Source: Arthrobacter crystallopoietes (GTDB lineage Bacteria > Actinomycetota > Actinomycetes > Actinomycetales > Micrococcaceae). Taken from it: a stretch of 64,000 nt of DNA. The stretch covers positions 124,001-188,000 of the forward strand of contig NZ_CP018865.1 of assembly GCF_002849715.1 (NCBI RefSeq), in the 5' to 3' direction. Both the position numbers and the translations under genes were made by a program. Every line of letters starts with the position of its first letter. Position 1 is the first letter of the stretch. The notes under the pieces were generated by a model. That model did not search any database and was not told the origin of the DNA. It saw only the letters and a program-made list of their open reading frames with translations. Positions 34,849 to 43,659 of this stretch are shown here, one piece after another.

Positions 34849-35010
34849 CTAGTGTCCGTCGATCTGGTTAATCCAGGCCGCATCGACCGGGCCAAGATGC
34901 GCGTCGCCAAGGCTACCGAATGTTCGAAGCTGTTCCTCCGCTGCACTCAACGCACTGGTGTCCTGGCGGTAGTCGATGGCGGCGGCAGGATGTTGGTAGT
35001 CGGATCCCAT
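34849..35010 (-). CDS. Short protein (53 aa), unknown
   Basis: The minus strand encodes MGSDYQHPAAAIDYRQDTSA and continues to end in AAWINQIDGH (53 residues). AAGGAG lies 8 bases before the ATG, and an intrinsic terminator follows the stop, so this has the full form of a gene although it is very short. It is acidic and soluble. Family not recognised. A plus-strand open frame over the same bases has no such signals. Confidence 0.6.
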   Translation of the reverse strand: MGSDYQHPAAAIDYRQDTSALSAAEEQLRTFGSLGDAHLGPVDAAWINQIDGH

Positions 35011-35095
35011 AGAACGCGCTCCTTTTCCATTGGGTTTCTCGCTTTCAAGCCACTCTAGTTTCTCTCCGGTGCGGAAGGTGCTGCGCCGCCAGCGT

Positions 35096-35185
35096 GTCGG
35101 CCGGCTGCCGGCGGAGCGCAGCGGGGGAGGCAGCCGGCCGACATTTTGGGGGACGCGAACAGCCCGCCCCGTGGTCGGGGCGGGC
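35096..35185. terminator. Two hairpins downstream of the DUF4192 gene
   Basis: GCCCGCCCC / GGGGCGGGC (35162-35170 and 35177-35185) and GTCGGCCGGCTGCC / GGCAGCCGGCCGAC (35096-35109 and 35129-35142) lie between the DUF4192 stop and the 53-aa gene. The second is followed on the plus strand by ATTTT. Probably transcription stops. Confidence 0.5.
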
Positions 35186-35198
35186 CGTCCTCACCGGG

Positions 35199-36251
35199 TT
35201 AGCGCTTGTAGGAGGTGTCCTTGCTCAGGGCGGGGAGGGGCAGGATTCCGGTGTTGTAGAACCTGCGCAGCAGTTCCGCCAGCCGGTACCCCGGCGCCGC
35301 CTCAAGGGCCTTGTCCGTGTAGAGGCTGGCGGGGGTGCCTTTGCCCTTGTACCAGTTGATCCAGCCCAGCCCGGTCAGCAACGGAGCCCGGTACAGTCCC
35401 GGAGTGAAGCGGAGCAGGTGCACCAGCAGCCTTTCGGCGGTGTCGACCCGCGCCCAGTCCGGCGCCGTCTCGGTCCGGCCGAGCAGGACTTTCTGGAACT
35501 CGATGTCATCGTTGCTTCTGTCGATGATGTCAGCCAGCAGCCGGTCCCGCACCGCCGGGATCTGGAACGCCGCGCACAGCTCGAGCGCTTCCTCCTCGTC
35601 AGGTTCCCCGCCACCGTTGATGGCTGTCTCGAGGGCGCGGCGCGCGGCGGCCATGGGTTCGGCGGTGAAGTCCGACGCGTCGGTCACCTCGTAGTGTCCG
35701 GTCAGGATGTCGATGGTGTCCGCGGTGGAGGTGGAGCCGCTGAACTCCGGTGCCGGTGCTTGCTCCGTGGTGCCGGGATTGGATCCGCGGTAGATCATTT
35801 CCGCGCTCACGATGCTGTTCTCGATCAACGCGGTGTCCTGCCAACGGGTGCAGTCCGGGATCTCGCAGCCGGGTTCACACGCGTACCTAGCCCACCGGCG
35901 CCCGGTGACGATCCAGCCGTCGCGGACCGGCATTCCCGCCGTGTCCAGCTCTTCCCGCAGGGCGTCGATGTGGGCGGCGTGCGGTCGCTGCCCGGACGGG
36001 GCGGTTTCGTCGCTGTAGACGATGAACAGGGTGGCGTCGGCCGTCTCGTCCCGGCACACATACGACGTCAACGTTTCCGCGAAAGAACAGATATCGCTGC
36101 CCGGTTCCGGTGCATCAACGCGCAGGGTCGCGCCGAGCAGTACCCCGGACATCGTGACCAGCACGATGGATTCCTTCGGCTGGAAGCCCAGTGTGTGCGG
36201 GACGTAGCCCAGGAGGTCGGCGGGGCTGGTGGCGGTGATCTTGTTGTTCAT
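35199..36251 (-). CDS. DUF4192-family protein
   Basis: A 350-residue protein with the family opening (TSPADLLGYVPHTLGFQPKESIVLVTM), the WARYACEPGC segment and a C-terminal helical part (LLRFTPGLYRAPLLTGLGWINWYKGKGTPA). DUF4192 proteins are frequent in actinobacteria, often on plasmids; function unknown. ATG follows AAAGGA. Its upstream leader (36317-36376) is repeated before another plasmid gene at 41385. Confidence 0.88.
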   Translation of the reverse strand: MNNKITATSPADLLGYVPHTLGFQPKESIVLVTMSGVLLGATLRVDAPEPGSDICSFAETLTSYVCRDETADATLFIVYSDETAPSGQRPHAAHIDALREELDTAGMPVRDGWIVTGRRWARYACEPGCEIPDCTRWQDTALIENSIVSAEMIYRGSNPGTTEQAPAPEFSGSTSTADTIDILTGHYEVTDASDFTAEPMAAARRALETAINGGGEPDEEEALELCAAFQIPAVRDRLLADIIDRSNDDIEFQKVLLGRTETAPDWARVDTAERLLVHLLRFTPGLYRAPLLTGLGWINWYKGKGTPASLYTDKALEAAPGYRLAELLRRFYNTGILPLPALSKDTSYKR

Positions 36252-36316
36252 GATTTCTCTTGTCCTTTGCTGAGGAAATCGGCGGGCGGAGTGCGGTACT
36301 GGACCGGCCAGCTTTC

Positions 36317-36376
36317 CCCTCTCCCCCGACGCTTTTACCTGCTGGCGAAGCTTGCGGAGCGGGCACGTAGAATCCG
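36317..36376 (-). repeat. Plasmid leader repeat, copy 1
   Basis: The blocks CCCTCTCCCCCG (36317-36328) and CCTGCTGGCGAAGCTTGCGG, followed directly by GGAGCGGGCACGTAGAATCC (plus-strand reading). The same blocks occur at 41447-41640 upstream of the gene at 40957-41385. Both copies lie upstream of minus-strand genes, at about 65 bases. A shared promoter or leader element is likely. Confidence 0.55.
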
Positions 36377-36417
36377 AAGGAGTCCTTATGTTGTTACCGG
36401 GCTCAGTTCCGCGGTCA

Positions 36418-37850
36418 TTGTAGGGTCGTGGCTACCCAGGGGAGGCGGGTATGGCTTGGCTGCTGTGGACCGCACGCTTGCACGTGACGGCTCCGTAGGA
36501 TTGGCCGCCCGCCACCCCGCGATGACCCGACCGCTGATTGAGAGACGCGACATGATCGCCGGATAAGGACACGACGGCGCGGTTATCTGCTGGCTCTTCT
36601 CATCCAACAGACTGGAGGCTGTTCTTGGTGCAATTATGGGCCGGTATCGATGCCGGCAAAGCCCATCACCACTGCGTTGTGATCGATGGCGAGGGAAACA
36701 GGCTGCTCTCGCAGAAGGTTCCCAACGACGAAGCGGCGCTCATCCAACTTTTGGGCACGGTCCTGGACTTGTCGGACGGTGGTCCTTTGGTGTGGGCGAT
36801 GGACTTGAATCATGGCGGACCGGCGCTGCTCATCGCGTTGCTTGTCGGTCATGGTCAGAACCTTCTCTATATTCCTGGGCGGACGGTGCACCACGCCTCG
36901 AAGATTTATAGGGGTGACGGCAAGACAGATGCCAAGGATGCCGCTGTGATCGCCGACCAGGCCCGGATGCGGACTGACCTGCAGCCTTTGCGCGCCGGTG
37001 ACGAGATCAGCGTCGGGTTGCGACTCCTAACGGCCCGGCGGGCTGACAAGTCGGCGGATCGGGTGAGGTCGATTAATCGACTCAAAGCTCAGCTCCTGGA
37101 GTATTTCCCCGCGCTGGAGCGGACCTTCGATTACAGCCGGTCCAAAGCCGCGCTGATGTTGCTGACCAAGTACCGGACTCCGGATGGGATCCGCCGTGCC
37201 GGCCAGGCGCGAATCCAGGCGTGGTTGAAGAAACACGGTGCTCGTTCCTCGGCAGCGGTTGCTGCGGCTGCGGTAGAAGCCGCGAAGTCCCAGCAGACCG
37301 TCGTTCCTGCCCAACGCATCGGGGAGGTGATTGTCGCAGCCCTCGCCCGCGAAGTGGCAAGTTTGAACGAGGAACTGGAAGAACTGGATGCGCTGATCAG
37401 CGAGAAGGTTACTGAACACCGGCATACCGAGGTGCTGTTGAGCATGCCCGGCTTTGGCCCTGTCCTTGCCGCCGAATTCCTTGGTGCCACCGGCGGAGAT
37501 ATGACGGTTTTTCAGTCTGCGGACCGGTTCGCCGGTGTTGTTGGATTGGCGCCGGCGCCGAGGGACTCCGGAAGGATCAGCGGCAACCACCATCGGCCAA
37601 GACGATACGATCGCCGGCTGCTCCGCGTCTTCTTCCTCTCCGGGCTCTCGGCGCTTAAATCCTGCCCGGCCTCACGTGCCTATTACGACCGAAAACGGGT
37701 GGAAGGGAAATCTCACATCCAGGCCATGCTCTCGCTCGCCCGACGGCGGCTCAATGTCCTCTGGGCCATGCTCCGCGACGGCACTACTTACACCTTGGTA
37801 TCGCTGGCACCACCACTTACAGCCTGATCTAGCCGTCTACGACCGGCGGC
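36418..37850 (+). mobile_element. IS110-family element 1
   Basis: The left end is set near 36418, where similarity to the inverted copy (element 2) begins with TAGGGTC and CTACCCAGG, and continues through GGATTGGCCGCCCG and CCGCTGATTGAGAGACGCGA to the transposase. IS110 elements lack terminal inverted repeats, so the right end, after 37827, is not exact. Confidence 0.6.
36625..37827 (+). CDS. IS110-family transposase 1
   Basis: A 400-residue DEDD transposase: N-terminal RuvC-like domain (LWAGIDAGKAHHHCVVIDGEG; GKTDAKDAAVIADQAR) and C-terminal Tnp_20 domain (LLSMPGFGPVLAAEFLGATGG; FAGVVGLAPAPRDSG). The start is TTG or GTG at 36625/36628 after GGAGG. It is complete and closely similar to the transposase at 42101-43306. 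Confidence 0.93.
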   Translation: MVQLWAGIDAGKAHHHCVVIDGEGNRLLSQKVPNDEAALIQLLGTVLDLSDGGPLVWAMDLNHGGPALLIALLVGHGQNLLYIPGRTVHHASKIYRGDGKTDAKDAAVIADQARMRTDLQPLRAGDEISVGLRLLTARRADKSADRVRSINRLKAQLLEYFPALERTFDYSRSKAALMLLTKYRTPDGIRRAGQARIQAWLKKHGARSSAAVAAAAVEAAKSQQTVVPAQRIGEVIVAALAREVASLNEELEELDALISEKVTEHRHTEVLLSMPGFGPVLAAEFLGATGGDMTVFQSADRFAGVVGLAPAPRDSGRISGNHHRPRRYDRRLLRVFFLSGLSALKSCPASRAYYDRKRVEGKSHIQAMLSLARRRLNVLWAMLRDGTTYTLVSLAPPLTA

Positions 37851-37996
37851 TTGGTAACGAGACGATTCCTGCGCCTGGCGATCATAAGCGTTGTGGGTGC
37901 TTGCTGTGGATTGGGACCGGCGGCGCTTTCGTCGTGCCCAGATCCGCTATTGTCCAAGGGGTGGCGACTGAAGATTTTGAAGCAAAGGAAAGCGAA

Positions 37997-38314
37997 GTGT
38001 CAGGCAGCGGCATCGGGTGGACGTTCCTGACTAACCACGCCCACGTACTGTTGACCATTGCCCGTGATCCGCAGATACGGCTACGTGACCTGGCTGCCAC
38101 GGTGGGGGTCACGGAGCGTGCCGCCCAGAAGATTGCTGCTGACCTTGTCGAGGCCGGCTACATCACCAGGACACGGGCAGGCAGGCGGAACATCTATTCT
38201 GTGGTGTTCGGCCGCCCGTTCCGGCACCCTGTTGATGCCGGCCATCAGCTTGACGAACTCCTTGCTGTGCTCGTGCCTGAAAAGGGGCAGCCCGCGGAGG
38301 GCACGAAGGCCTAG
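37997..38314 (+). CDS. Winged-helix transcriptional regulator (105 aa)
   Basis: A 105-residue winged-helix protein (LTNHAHVLLTIARDPQIRLR; VTERAAQKIAADLVEAGYI; TRAGRRNIYSVV). GTG 37997 is preceded by AAAGGAA at 37984-37990; another GTG at 37961 lacks spacing to its purine tract. The gene is convergent with and overlaps the PII-like gene by 4 bases. It may regulate the bicarbonate transporter pair next to it. Confidence 0.78.
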   Translation: MSGSGIGWTFLTNHAHVLLTIARDPQIRLRDLAATVGVTERAAQKIAADLVEAGYITRTRAGRRNIYSVVFGRPFRHPVDAGHQLDELLAVLVPEKGQPAEGTKA

Positions 38315-38613
38315 AACTTGGCCGGCCGCAGGACCTCGACGTCGCTCAGAAACAGGATCATGGCGTAGTCCTCGTAGTAGTGCTCGCGAAGGTGTGCAGC
38401 AAGGCCTTCCGCTATCACGGCGTCGCAGACCACCTCGATACGGATATTGCTGTTCGCTTCCCAGCCTGCTCCGCGGACGCCCCGGCTGCCTTTCCCGCGC
38501 GCGTCGGTGATGGTGTATCCGTGGGCGTGGTGTTGCTCGATGTCGCGGACGAGGGTTGATTCGAGGACGGCCTCGGTGACGATGGTCAGGAGCTTGCGTC
38601 GGTGGCTTTCCAT
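38311..38613 (-). CDS. sbtB: PII-like protein, SbtB type
   Basis: A 100-residue GlnB-like protein (RKLLTIVTEAVLESTLVRDI; YTITDARGKGSRG; IRIEVVCDAVIAEGLAAHL). It is encoded 4 bases after the SbtA-like transporter, the arrangement of SbtB, a nucleotide-binding PII protein that binds and regulates the bicarbonate transporter SbtA. The ribosome-binding site AGGGGATAA overlaps the transporter stop. Assignment rests on fold pattern and gene pairing. Confidence 0.8.
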   Translation of the reverse strand: MESHRRKLLTIVTEAVLESTLVRDIEQHHAHGYTITDARGKGSRGVRGAGWEANSNIRIEVVCDAVIAEGLAAHLREHYYEDYAMILFLSDVEVLRPAKF

Positions 38614-38617
38614 GGCT

Positions 38618-39562
38618 TTATCCCCTCGCGAAGGTATGGATCCAGATGGACAGGGCGTGGTAGAGCGGGATCCCCACCACCACGTTGAACGGGAAGGTGA
38701 TCCCTAGGGATGCCGCCAGCGACAACGTGGGGTTGGCTTCCGGTACGGAAATGCGCATGGCCGCCGGCGCCGCGATGTAGGAGGCACTTGCCGCCAGTGT
38801 TGCCAGAATAGCTGTTCCGCCCACCGACAGTCCTAATGCCCAGCCCAGCCCTGCACCTATGACGGCTGAGAACAGCGGCATGATGATGGCAAAAGCCGCT
38901 AGGAACACGCCGTATTTGCGCAGGCCTCCGAGCTGCGTTGCTGTCAGCAGCCCCATTTCCAGCAGGAATAAGGCAAGGATCCCTTTGAACATGTCCACAA
39001 ACAGGGGTTCGATGGAGGACAGGCCGTCGGGTCCGGCGATCCAGCCGATGAACAGGCCACCCAGGAGCAGGACAATGCCTTTTCCGAGGAAGACCTCGTG
39101 AGCGACCGTTTTCCACCTGGTCTCCTTGGAGACTCCCCGCGCCAAAACTATGCCCACGATGATGGCTGGTACTTCCAGCATCACCAGAAGCAGCGGCATG
39201 TGCTCTTCGAAGACGACCTGTCGAGTGCCCAGGTAGGCGATGGCTACGGCGAAGGTACCTACACTGACGGAGCCATAGTGGGCGGCAATGGAGGCTGCGT
39301 CGGCACGTTTGAAGCGTCCGAGGTAGCGCAGCACCGGGAAGGCCAGAAGGGAAAGGAAGAATCCCATCGCCACTACGGCCAGGATCTGGGGTAGCAGTTC
39401 GCCAAAGGGCTGCTTGGCGAGTTCCACACCGCCCTTAAGGCCAATGGCCAGCAGCAGCACGATGGTGACGAACTCATAGATTGCCGCCGGAAGGCGCAGC
39501 TCCGACCGGAGCAGCCCGGCCAGCGCCCCAAGAATGAAGAAAAGGATGATGGGGTCTACCAC
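38618..39562 (-). CDS. sbtA: Sodium-dependent bicarbonate transporter, SbtA type
   Basis: A 314-residue membrane protein with about ten helices in two inverted halves, as in SbtA (DPIILFFILGALAGLLRSEL; IGLKGGVELAK; AHYGSVSVGTFAVAI; ASASYIAAPAAMRI). The start is GTG at 39562. With the PII-like gene it forms an SbtAB pair. In a heterotroph it could supply bicarbonate for carboxylation reactions. Whether it carries bicarbonate here is inferred from family. Confidence 0.88.
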   Translation of the reverse strand: MVDPIILFFILGALAGLLRSELRLPAAIYEFVTIVLLLAIGLKGGVELAKQPFGELLPQILAVVAMGFFLSLLAFPVLRYLGRFKRADAASIAAHYGSVSVGTFAVAIAYLGTRQVVFEEHMPLLLVMLEVPAIIVGIVLARGVSKETRWKTVAHEVFLGKGIVLLLGGLFIGWIAGPDGLSSIEPLFVDMFKGILALFLLEMGLLTATQLGGLRKYGVFLAAFAIIMPLFSAVIGAGLGWALGLSVGGTAILATLAASASYIAAPAAMRISVPEANPTLSLAASLGITFPFNVVVGIPLYHALSIWIHTFARG

Positions 39563-39821
39563 ATTAGGACTCTCTGATTATTTCCCGACGGAGTGAACAA
39601 GAGCAGTAATGAACCCTGCCGGGTCCCCTGGACTCACTGGCCGCAGATGCAAGCTCGTGCTGCCAGCATTTCACAAATCGCCGCATACATACGCATTGCT
39701 ATTCATGAAACGTAATTCGTCTATTAGGATGTCTTCGAAGGTTTGGGGGACTGTCCCGGCCTCGGCACCTGGGATGAGGTGCCGGCCACTTCAGCCTCTG
39801 CTGCTCCATGAAAGGTGAGTT

Positions 39822-40697
39822 GTGACCAAGGCCGAATCTGATGATCCAATCCCGCATGCAATCTATGCCGGTGAACGCGTCGCTCTGCTGACCCAACATG
39901 GGAAGGAGCGGGTGCTAGGACCCGCGCTGGAGCATGCACTTGGGTGCCGGGTTGAACATGTCACGGGTTACGACACGGACTTGCTCGGTACTTTCACACG
40001 TGACATTTCCCGCGCAGGAACACAATCGGAAACTGCCCGTAAGAAGGCATCGGTGGGCATGGAATTATCGGGCCTGTTGCTGGGTATCGCCAGCGAGGGT
40101 TCCTTTGGGCCGGATCCCTACATCGGCATGTTCCCGTGGAACATCGAACTAATCGTTTGGATGGACAACGAGCGCAATCTCGAGGTGGTGGGAATAGGCG
40201 AAGGGAAAACAAACTTCAATCACCTGCTCACCGGCGAGTGGGCGGCAGCCCAGGCGTTCGCCCGTGAAGTGCAGTTTCCTGGACACCATCTGGTCGTTCG
40301 CCCTGACGGCAAGGACGGAACGTACATCTGCAAGGGAATCGCGAGCTGGCAGGACCTGGAGCGCGCCTTTTCGAGAGCGTTGACTCGATCTTCAAACGGC
40401 TTGGTCTTAATCGAGACCGACATGCGTGCCAGCGCAAACCCAACACGCATGGAAGTAATCGGCCTCGCGGCCGAAGACCTTGCCCATAAGCTTCGCTCCT
40501 TGTGCCCAGCCTGCGGCACTCCAGGGTTCTGGCGAGTCGGCCGGGTACCGGGGCTCCAGTGCAGTGCATGCGGTACGCCGACCAGCGAGACGCGTGCTGA
40601 GACGTTTGGATGCCTCAAATGCCCTTACCACGACACCCGCGACATAGCCGATACAACGTCCGCACCCCCAAGTATTTGTGACTACTGCAACCCCTGA
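39822..40697 (+). CDS. DUF6671-family zinc-ribbon protein
   Basis: A 291-residue protein. The N-terminal two thirds (GERVALLTQHGKERVLGPAL; EGSFGPDPYIGMFPWNIEL) match the DUF6671 pattern. The C-terminus holds cysteine pairs: CPACG, CSACG, CLKCPYHD and CDYC, two zinc ribbons. GTG 39822 is the start. Function unknown; possibly nucleic-acid binding. Confidence 0.8.
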   Translation: MTKAESDDPIPHAIYAGERVALLTQHGKERVLGPALEHALGCRVEHVTGYDTDLLGTFTRDISRAGTQSETARKKASVGMELSGLLLGIASEGSFGPDPYIGMFPWNIELIVWMDNERNLEVVGIGEGKTNFNHLLTGEWAAAQAFAREVQFPGHHLVVRPDGKDGTYICKGIASWQDLERAFSRALTRSSNGLVLIETDMRASANPTRMEVIGLAAEDLAHKLRSLCPACGTPGFWRVGRVPGLQCSACGTPTSETRAETFGCLKCPYHDTRDIADTTSAPPSICDYCNP

Positions 40698-40855
40698 CGT
40701 TTGCCCCTCCTTCTGCGCCGCCGCCCTACGTGTCAGGTCGGAAACCCTACAGGAGATCGCTTGATCCAGAGGGGGGGATCCCCACCCGTGATTCCAAAGC
40801 CCCATTGGTGGATCACCTCATTGTGACCGGGGCCCTAACCGACCCGCAGGAATCC

Positions 40856-40894
40856 GTTGACAACATCATTGAGAGTCTCAATGATGTTGTCAAC
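40856..40894. repeat. 39-bp perfect palindrome related to the recombinase repeats
   Basis: GTTGACAACATCATTGAGA (40856-40874), a single G, and its exact complement (40876-40894). Half of it, TGACAACATCATTGAGA, matches the array unit at 24553-24575 in 16 of 17 bases. It lies between two convergent genes, so it could be a bidirectional terminator, but the sequence match to the array suggests a recombination site. Confidence 0.7.
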
Positions 40895-40956
40895 TGCTTC
40901 GGGCCTGGGTTCGGCTGTCCCGCCCGTTGTTCTGCCGGGACAGCCGATGTGGATTG

Positions 40957-41385
40957 TTAGTGTGTCCAGCCCGGGTAGGGCTTGCGGTCGGCGGCCGGCA
41001 GTTCGGCTGCCGTTGCGGGCAAGTCGGCAGGGCCATCAGACTGGCCCATCTGCCAGTGGAAGAACACTTCGGCCGTGATGGCTTCGAAGCACGCGGCCTG
41101 GGTGCGGAACCAGTGCGCGGACGTGTCGCCCTCGACGTAGGTTCCGTAGCCGAAGAGTTCCCCGTTCCCGTCGCGGGTGCGGGCCACGGCGAGAATGATC
41201 AGCGGCCATGCTCCGGCGTCCCAACCGTCGGATCCCCAGCTCGGCAGTGCTGCCCAGCCGGTACCGGCGAGGGTTTCCATCCAGTCGTACCCGTCGCCTG
41301 TCCGGTCATCGGCAGGCAGTCCGGGGACGGTGACGGTCTCGCCGGTATCGGCGGTTCTCGTGCTGTTCAGTGTTGCAACGCTCAT
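40957..41385 (-). CDS. Hypothetical plasmid protein (142 aa)
   Basis: A 142-residue acidic protein rich in Trp and Gly (GYDWMETLAGTGWAALPSWG; FGYGTYVEGDTSAHWFRTQAA). The start is ATG at 41385, preceded by AAGGAG; a longer frame has no ribosome-binding site. The leader contains the plasmid repeat also found before the DUF4192 gene. Family not recognised. Confidence 0.75.
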   Translation of the reverse strand: MSVATLNSTRTADTGETVTVPGLPADDRTGDGYDWMETLAGTGWAALPSWGSDGWDAGAWPLIILAVARTRDGNGELFGYGTYVEGDTSAHWFRTQAACFEAITAEVFFHWQMGQSDGPADLPATAAELPAADRKPYPGWTH

Positions 41386-41446
41386 GTATTGGCTCCTTCG
41401 GTTCACAGGCGGGGTGGGAAACCCTCGGTGACCAGCAGATCCGGTT

Positions 41447-41640
41447 CCCTCTCCCCCGTTGTTTTGCCTGCTGGCGGAGCTTGCGGAGCTGTGCCCGACG
41501 GAGACGGTGCAACCCTTCAGGGCAAAGCGGGCGGGAGTTTGGTGAGGAAATAAGCGACGCAGGAGCGCCGAGCCAAAGTCCTGGCCGCGCAGCCGGCCGC
41601 AGGCCGGTTGAACCGCCGGAGCGGGCACGTAGAATCCAAC
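41447..41640 (-). repeat. Plasmid leader repeat, copy 2
   Basis: CCCTCTCCCCCG (41447-41458) and CCTGCTGGCGGAGCTTGCGG as in copy 1; the last block, GGAGCGGGCACGTAGAATCC, is displaced to about 41618 by roughly 130 inserted bases. Confidence 0.5.
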
Positions 41641-41835
41641 GGACAGCAGCAAAAGACAGAGAATGCTTTTACCGTCCGAGCGCCAGCGAGGCCCGATTCA
41701 CTTATTGCCCGGTTGGTACTGCGTGAACCTTGAGTACCAGGCTGAAGGCATCGGAAAATCCCATGCCGTTACGGTTGCCCTGTGGGCGACATTGAACCAG
41801 ACGCAGGTAATTCCGGAGCAAAGCAGGGTGTGCCG

Positions 41836-42083
41836 ATGAAAGCCCGGGAACGCACGAATTCGCGGCTTGTAAGCATCCTGACCGTGACGTGGTGCGTTCT
41901 TGCCATCACATGGCTCAGCTTCACTGCTGGACATTCTTCCAGGGAGACCGGGACTATATCCGTCTGGTCTTCGGAATTCTTTACCTAGGAGTGGCCGTAG
42001 GCTATGTCGTGATGTGGTGGCGCGCCAGGAGCCGATCCGACAACGGATACGACGGCACCCGGAATCCTGATATGAGAACCTAA
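41836..42083 (+). pseudogene. Frameshifted small membrane protein
   Basis: ATG 41836 opens MKARERTNSRLVSILTVTWC with a first membrane helix. Near 41925-41945 the protein-like reading moves to another frame, which gives a second helix (LVFGILYLGVAVGYVVMWW) and a charged tail to the TAA at 42081-42083. One frameshift therefore breaks a two-helix protein of about 80 residues. It is cut close to by IS110 element 2. Confidence 0.5.
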
Positions 42084-42089
42084 GGCACG

Positions 42090-43523
42090 GCAGTGAAGGA
42101 TCAGGCCGCCATGTGAGCGGGAACTGCAGGACGGGGCCCATACGTAGTGCCATCCCGCAGCATTGCCCAAAGGACGTTGAGCCGACGTCTGGCCAGCGAG
42201 AGCAAGGCTTGGACGTGCGTTTTTCCTTCCGTACGTTTTCGGTCGTAGTAGGTCCGGGACGCGGTCGAGCTTCGGAGGCTGGACATGGCGGCCATATAGC
42301 AGGCCCGCAGGAGCCTTCGGTCGTAACGTCGTGGCCGGTGGTGGTTTCCTCTGATTCTGCCCGAATCCTTGGGCGCCGGTGCCAGCCCTGCGACGCCGGC
42401 GAGACGGTCGGCGTTTTCAAAGACGGCCAGGTCACCGCCGGTGGCGCCGATGAATTCTGCCCCGAGGACGGGCCCGAAACCGGGCATGCTCAGCATGATT
42501 CCGGCGTGGTGGTGTTCGCGGAAGCGTTCAGTGATGCGCTTGTCCAGAGCCTGGATCTGGTTCCGAAGGTCAAGCACTTCCTGCGCGAGCTCGGCGACCA
42601 CGGGAGCACCGATCCGTTGGGCCGGAACCGTGGTGTGCTGGGATTTCGCTGCCGCAATGGCCTTTTCGGCCACGTCTGCGCTGCTGCGGGCGCCCTGGCC
42701 CCTGAGCCAGGTGTGTAGCCGCTTCTGTCCGAGCCGGCGCAGGCCATCGGGAGTGTTGTACCTAGTGAGCAGAAGCAGTTCGGCTTTGGATTTGCTGTAG
42801 TCAAAGGCCTGTTCCAGCGCCGGAAAGTATTCCAGCAACTGAGCCCGCAGCCGATTGATCGGGCGGGTGCAGTCGCAGGCCTTGTCAGTGCGGCGGGCGG
42901 TAAGAATCCGCAGGTCGATACTGATGTCGTCTCCGCCACGGACCGGCTGCAGGTCCCGGCGCATACGGGCCTGGTCGGCGATTACCGCGGCGTCTTTCGC
43001 ATCGGTCTTACCGTCGCCGCGGTAGGTCCGGGAGACGTGGTGGACCGTGCGGCCCGGAATGTAGAGAAGGTGCTGGTCGTGGGCTGCCAGCAGGGCAATC
43101 AGCAGCGCGGCCCCGCCGTGGTTCAGGTCCACGGCCCAGACGACCTCTCCCCCGCCGCCGAGCGCGGCTACACTTCCGATCAGTTCCAGCAGGTCTGTCT
43201 CGTCGTTGGCAACCCGCTGGGAGAACAGTCGGGTACCCTCGTCGTCGATAACAACGCAGTGGTGGTGGGTTTTGCCGGCGTCAATCCCGGCCCACAGTTG
43301 TGGCAAATCGGTGTCCCTTCGTCGGCGGATGTGAAGCCCAGCAGATAACCTCGCCGTCGTGTCCTTATCCAGCGATCGTTCGTGTCGCGTCTCTCAATCA
43401 GCGGTCGGGCCATCATTGGGAGTGACGGGCGGCCAATCCTTCGAAGCCGTAACATCTGTCCGGCACAGCAGCAACAGCCATACCCGCCGCTCCTGGGTAG
43501 TCAAGACACTACAACTGCCCTGC
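42090..43523 (-). mobile_element. IS110-family element 2
   Basis: An inverted relative of element 1. The shared left-end sequence runs from TAGTGTCTTGACTACCCAGG (complement, ending near 43523) to the transposase start. The right end near 42090 is not exact. Confidence 0.6.
42101..43306 (-). CDS. IS110-family transposase 2
   Basis: A 401-residue DEDD transposase collinear with transposase 1 (LWAGIDAGKTHHHCVVIDDEG; LSMPGFGPVLGAEFIGATGG; LAGVAGLAPAPKDSGRI). Complete. The two differ at many residues, so they are separate members of one IS group rather than a recent duplication. Confidence 0.93.
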   Translation of the reverse strand: MPQLWAGIDAGKTHHHCVVIDDEGTRLFSQRVANDETDLLELIGSVAALGGGGEVVWAVDLNHGGAALLIALLAAHDQHLLYIPGRTVHHVSRTYRGDGKTDAKDAAVIADQARMRRDLQPVRGGDDISIDLRILTARRTDKACDCTRPINRLRAQLLEYFPALEQAFDYSKSKAELLLLTRYNTPDGLRRLGQKRLHTWLRGQGARSSADVAEKAIAAAKSQHTTVPAQRIGAPVVAELAQEVLDLRNQIQALDKRITERFREHHHAGIMLSMPGFGPVLGAEFIGATGGDLAVFENADRLAGVAGLAPAPKDSGRIRGNHHRPRRYDRRLLRACYMAAMSSLRSSTASRTYYDRKRTEGKTHVQALLSLARRRLNVLWAMLRDGTTYGPRPAVPAHMAA

Positions 43524-43581
43524 GAACTACCTGCTCAACAACATAAGGACAGCAGCAAAAAACGGTAATACTGGAAAAGGT

Positions 43582-43659
43582 CTTGAGCCGGCGTGACTCA
43601 GCAAAAAACTGACGCGCTTTCGGGCACTGTCTTATCGACGATTTGTCCGCCGGCTCAAG
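43582..43659. repeat. Inverted repeat before IS110 element 3
   Basis: CTTGAGCCGGCG (43582-43593) and CGCCGGCTCAAG (43648-43659), with matching flanks, enclose 54 bases. It lies 141 bases upstream of the third transposase and may be part of that element's end. The rest of 43524-43799 shows no gene. Confidence 0.5.

Noticed and set aside
34684-35058. 124-codon plus-strand frame
   Set aside because: No ribosome-binding site, begins inside a terminator hairpin, and overlaps the better supported 53-aa gene on the other strand.
35094-36566. 490-codon open frame on the plus strand
   Set aside because: Antisense to the DUF4192 gene and running into the IS110 left end; no motifs.
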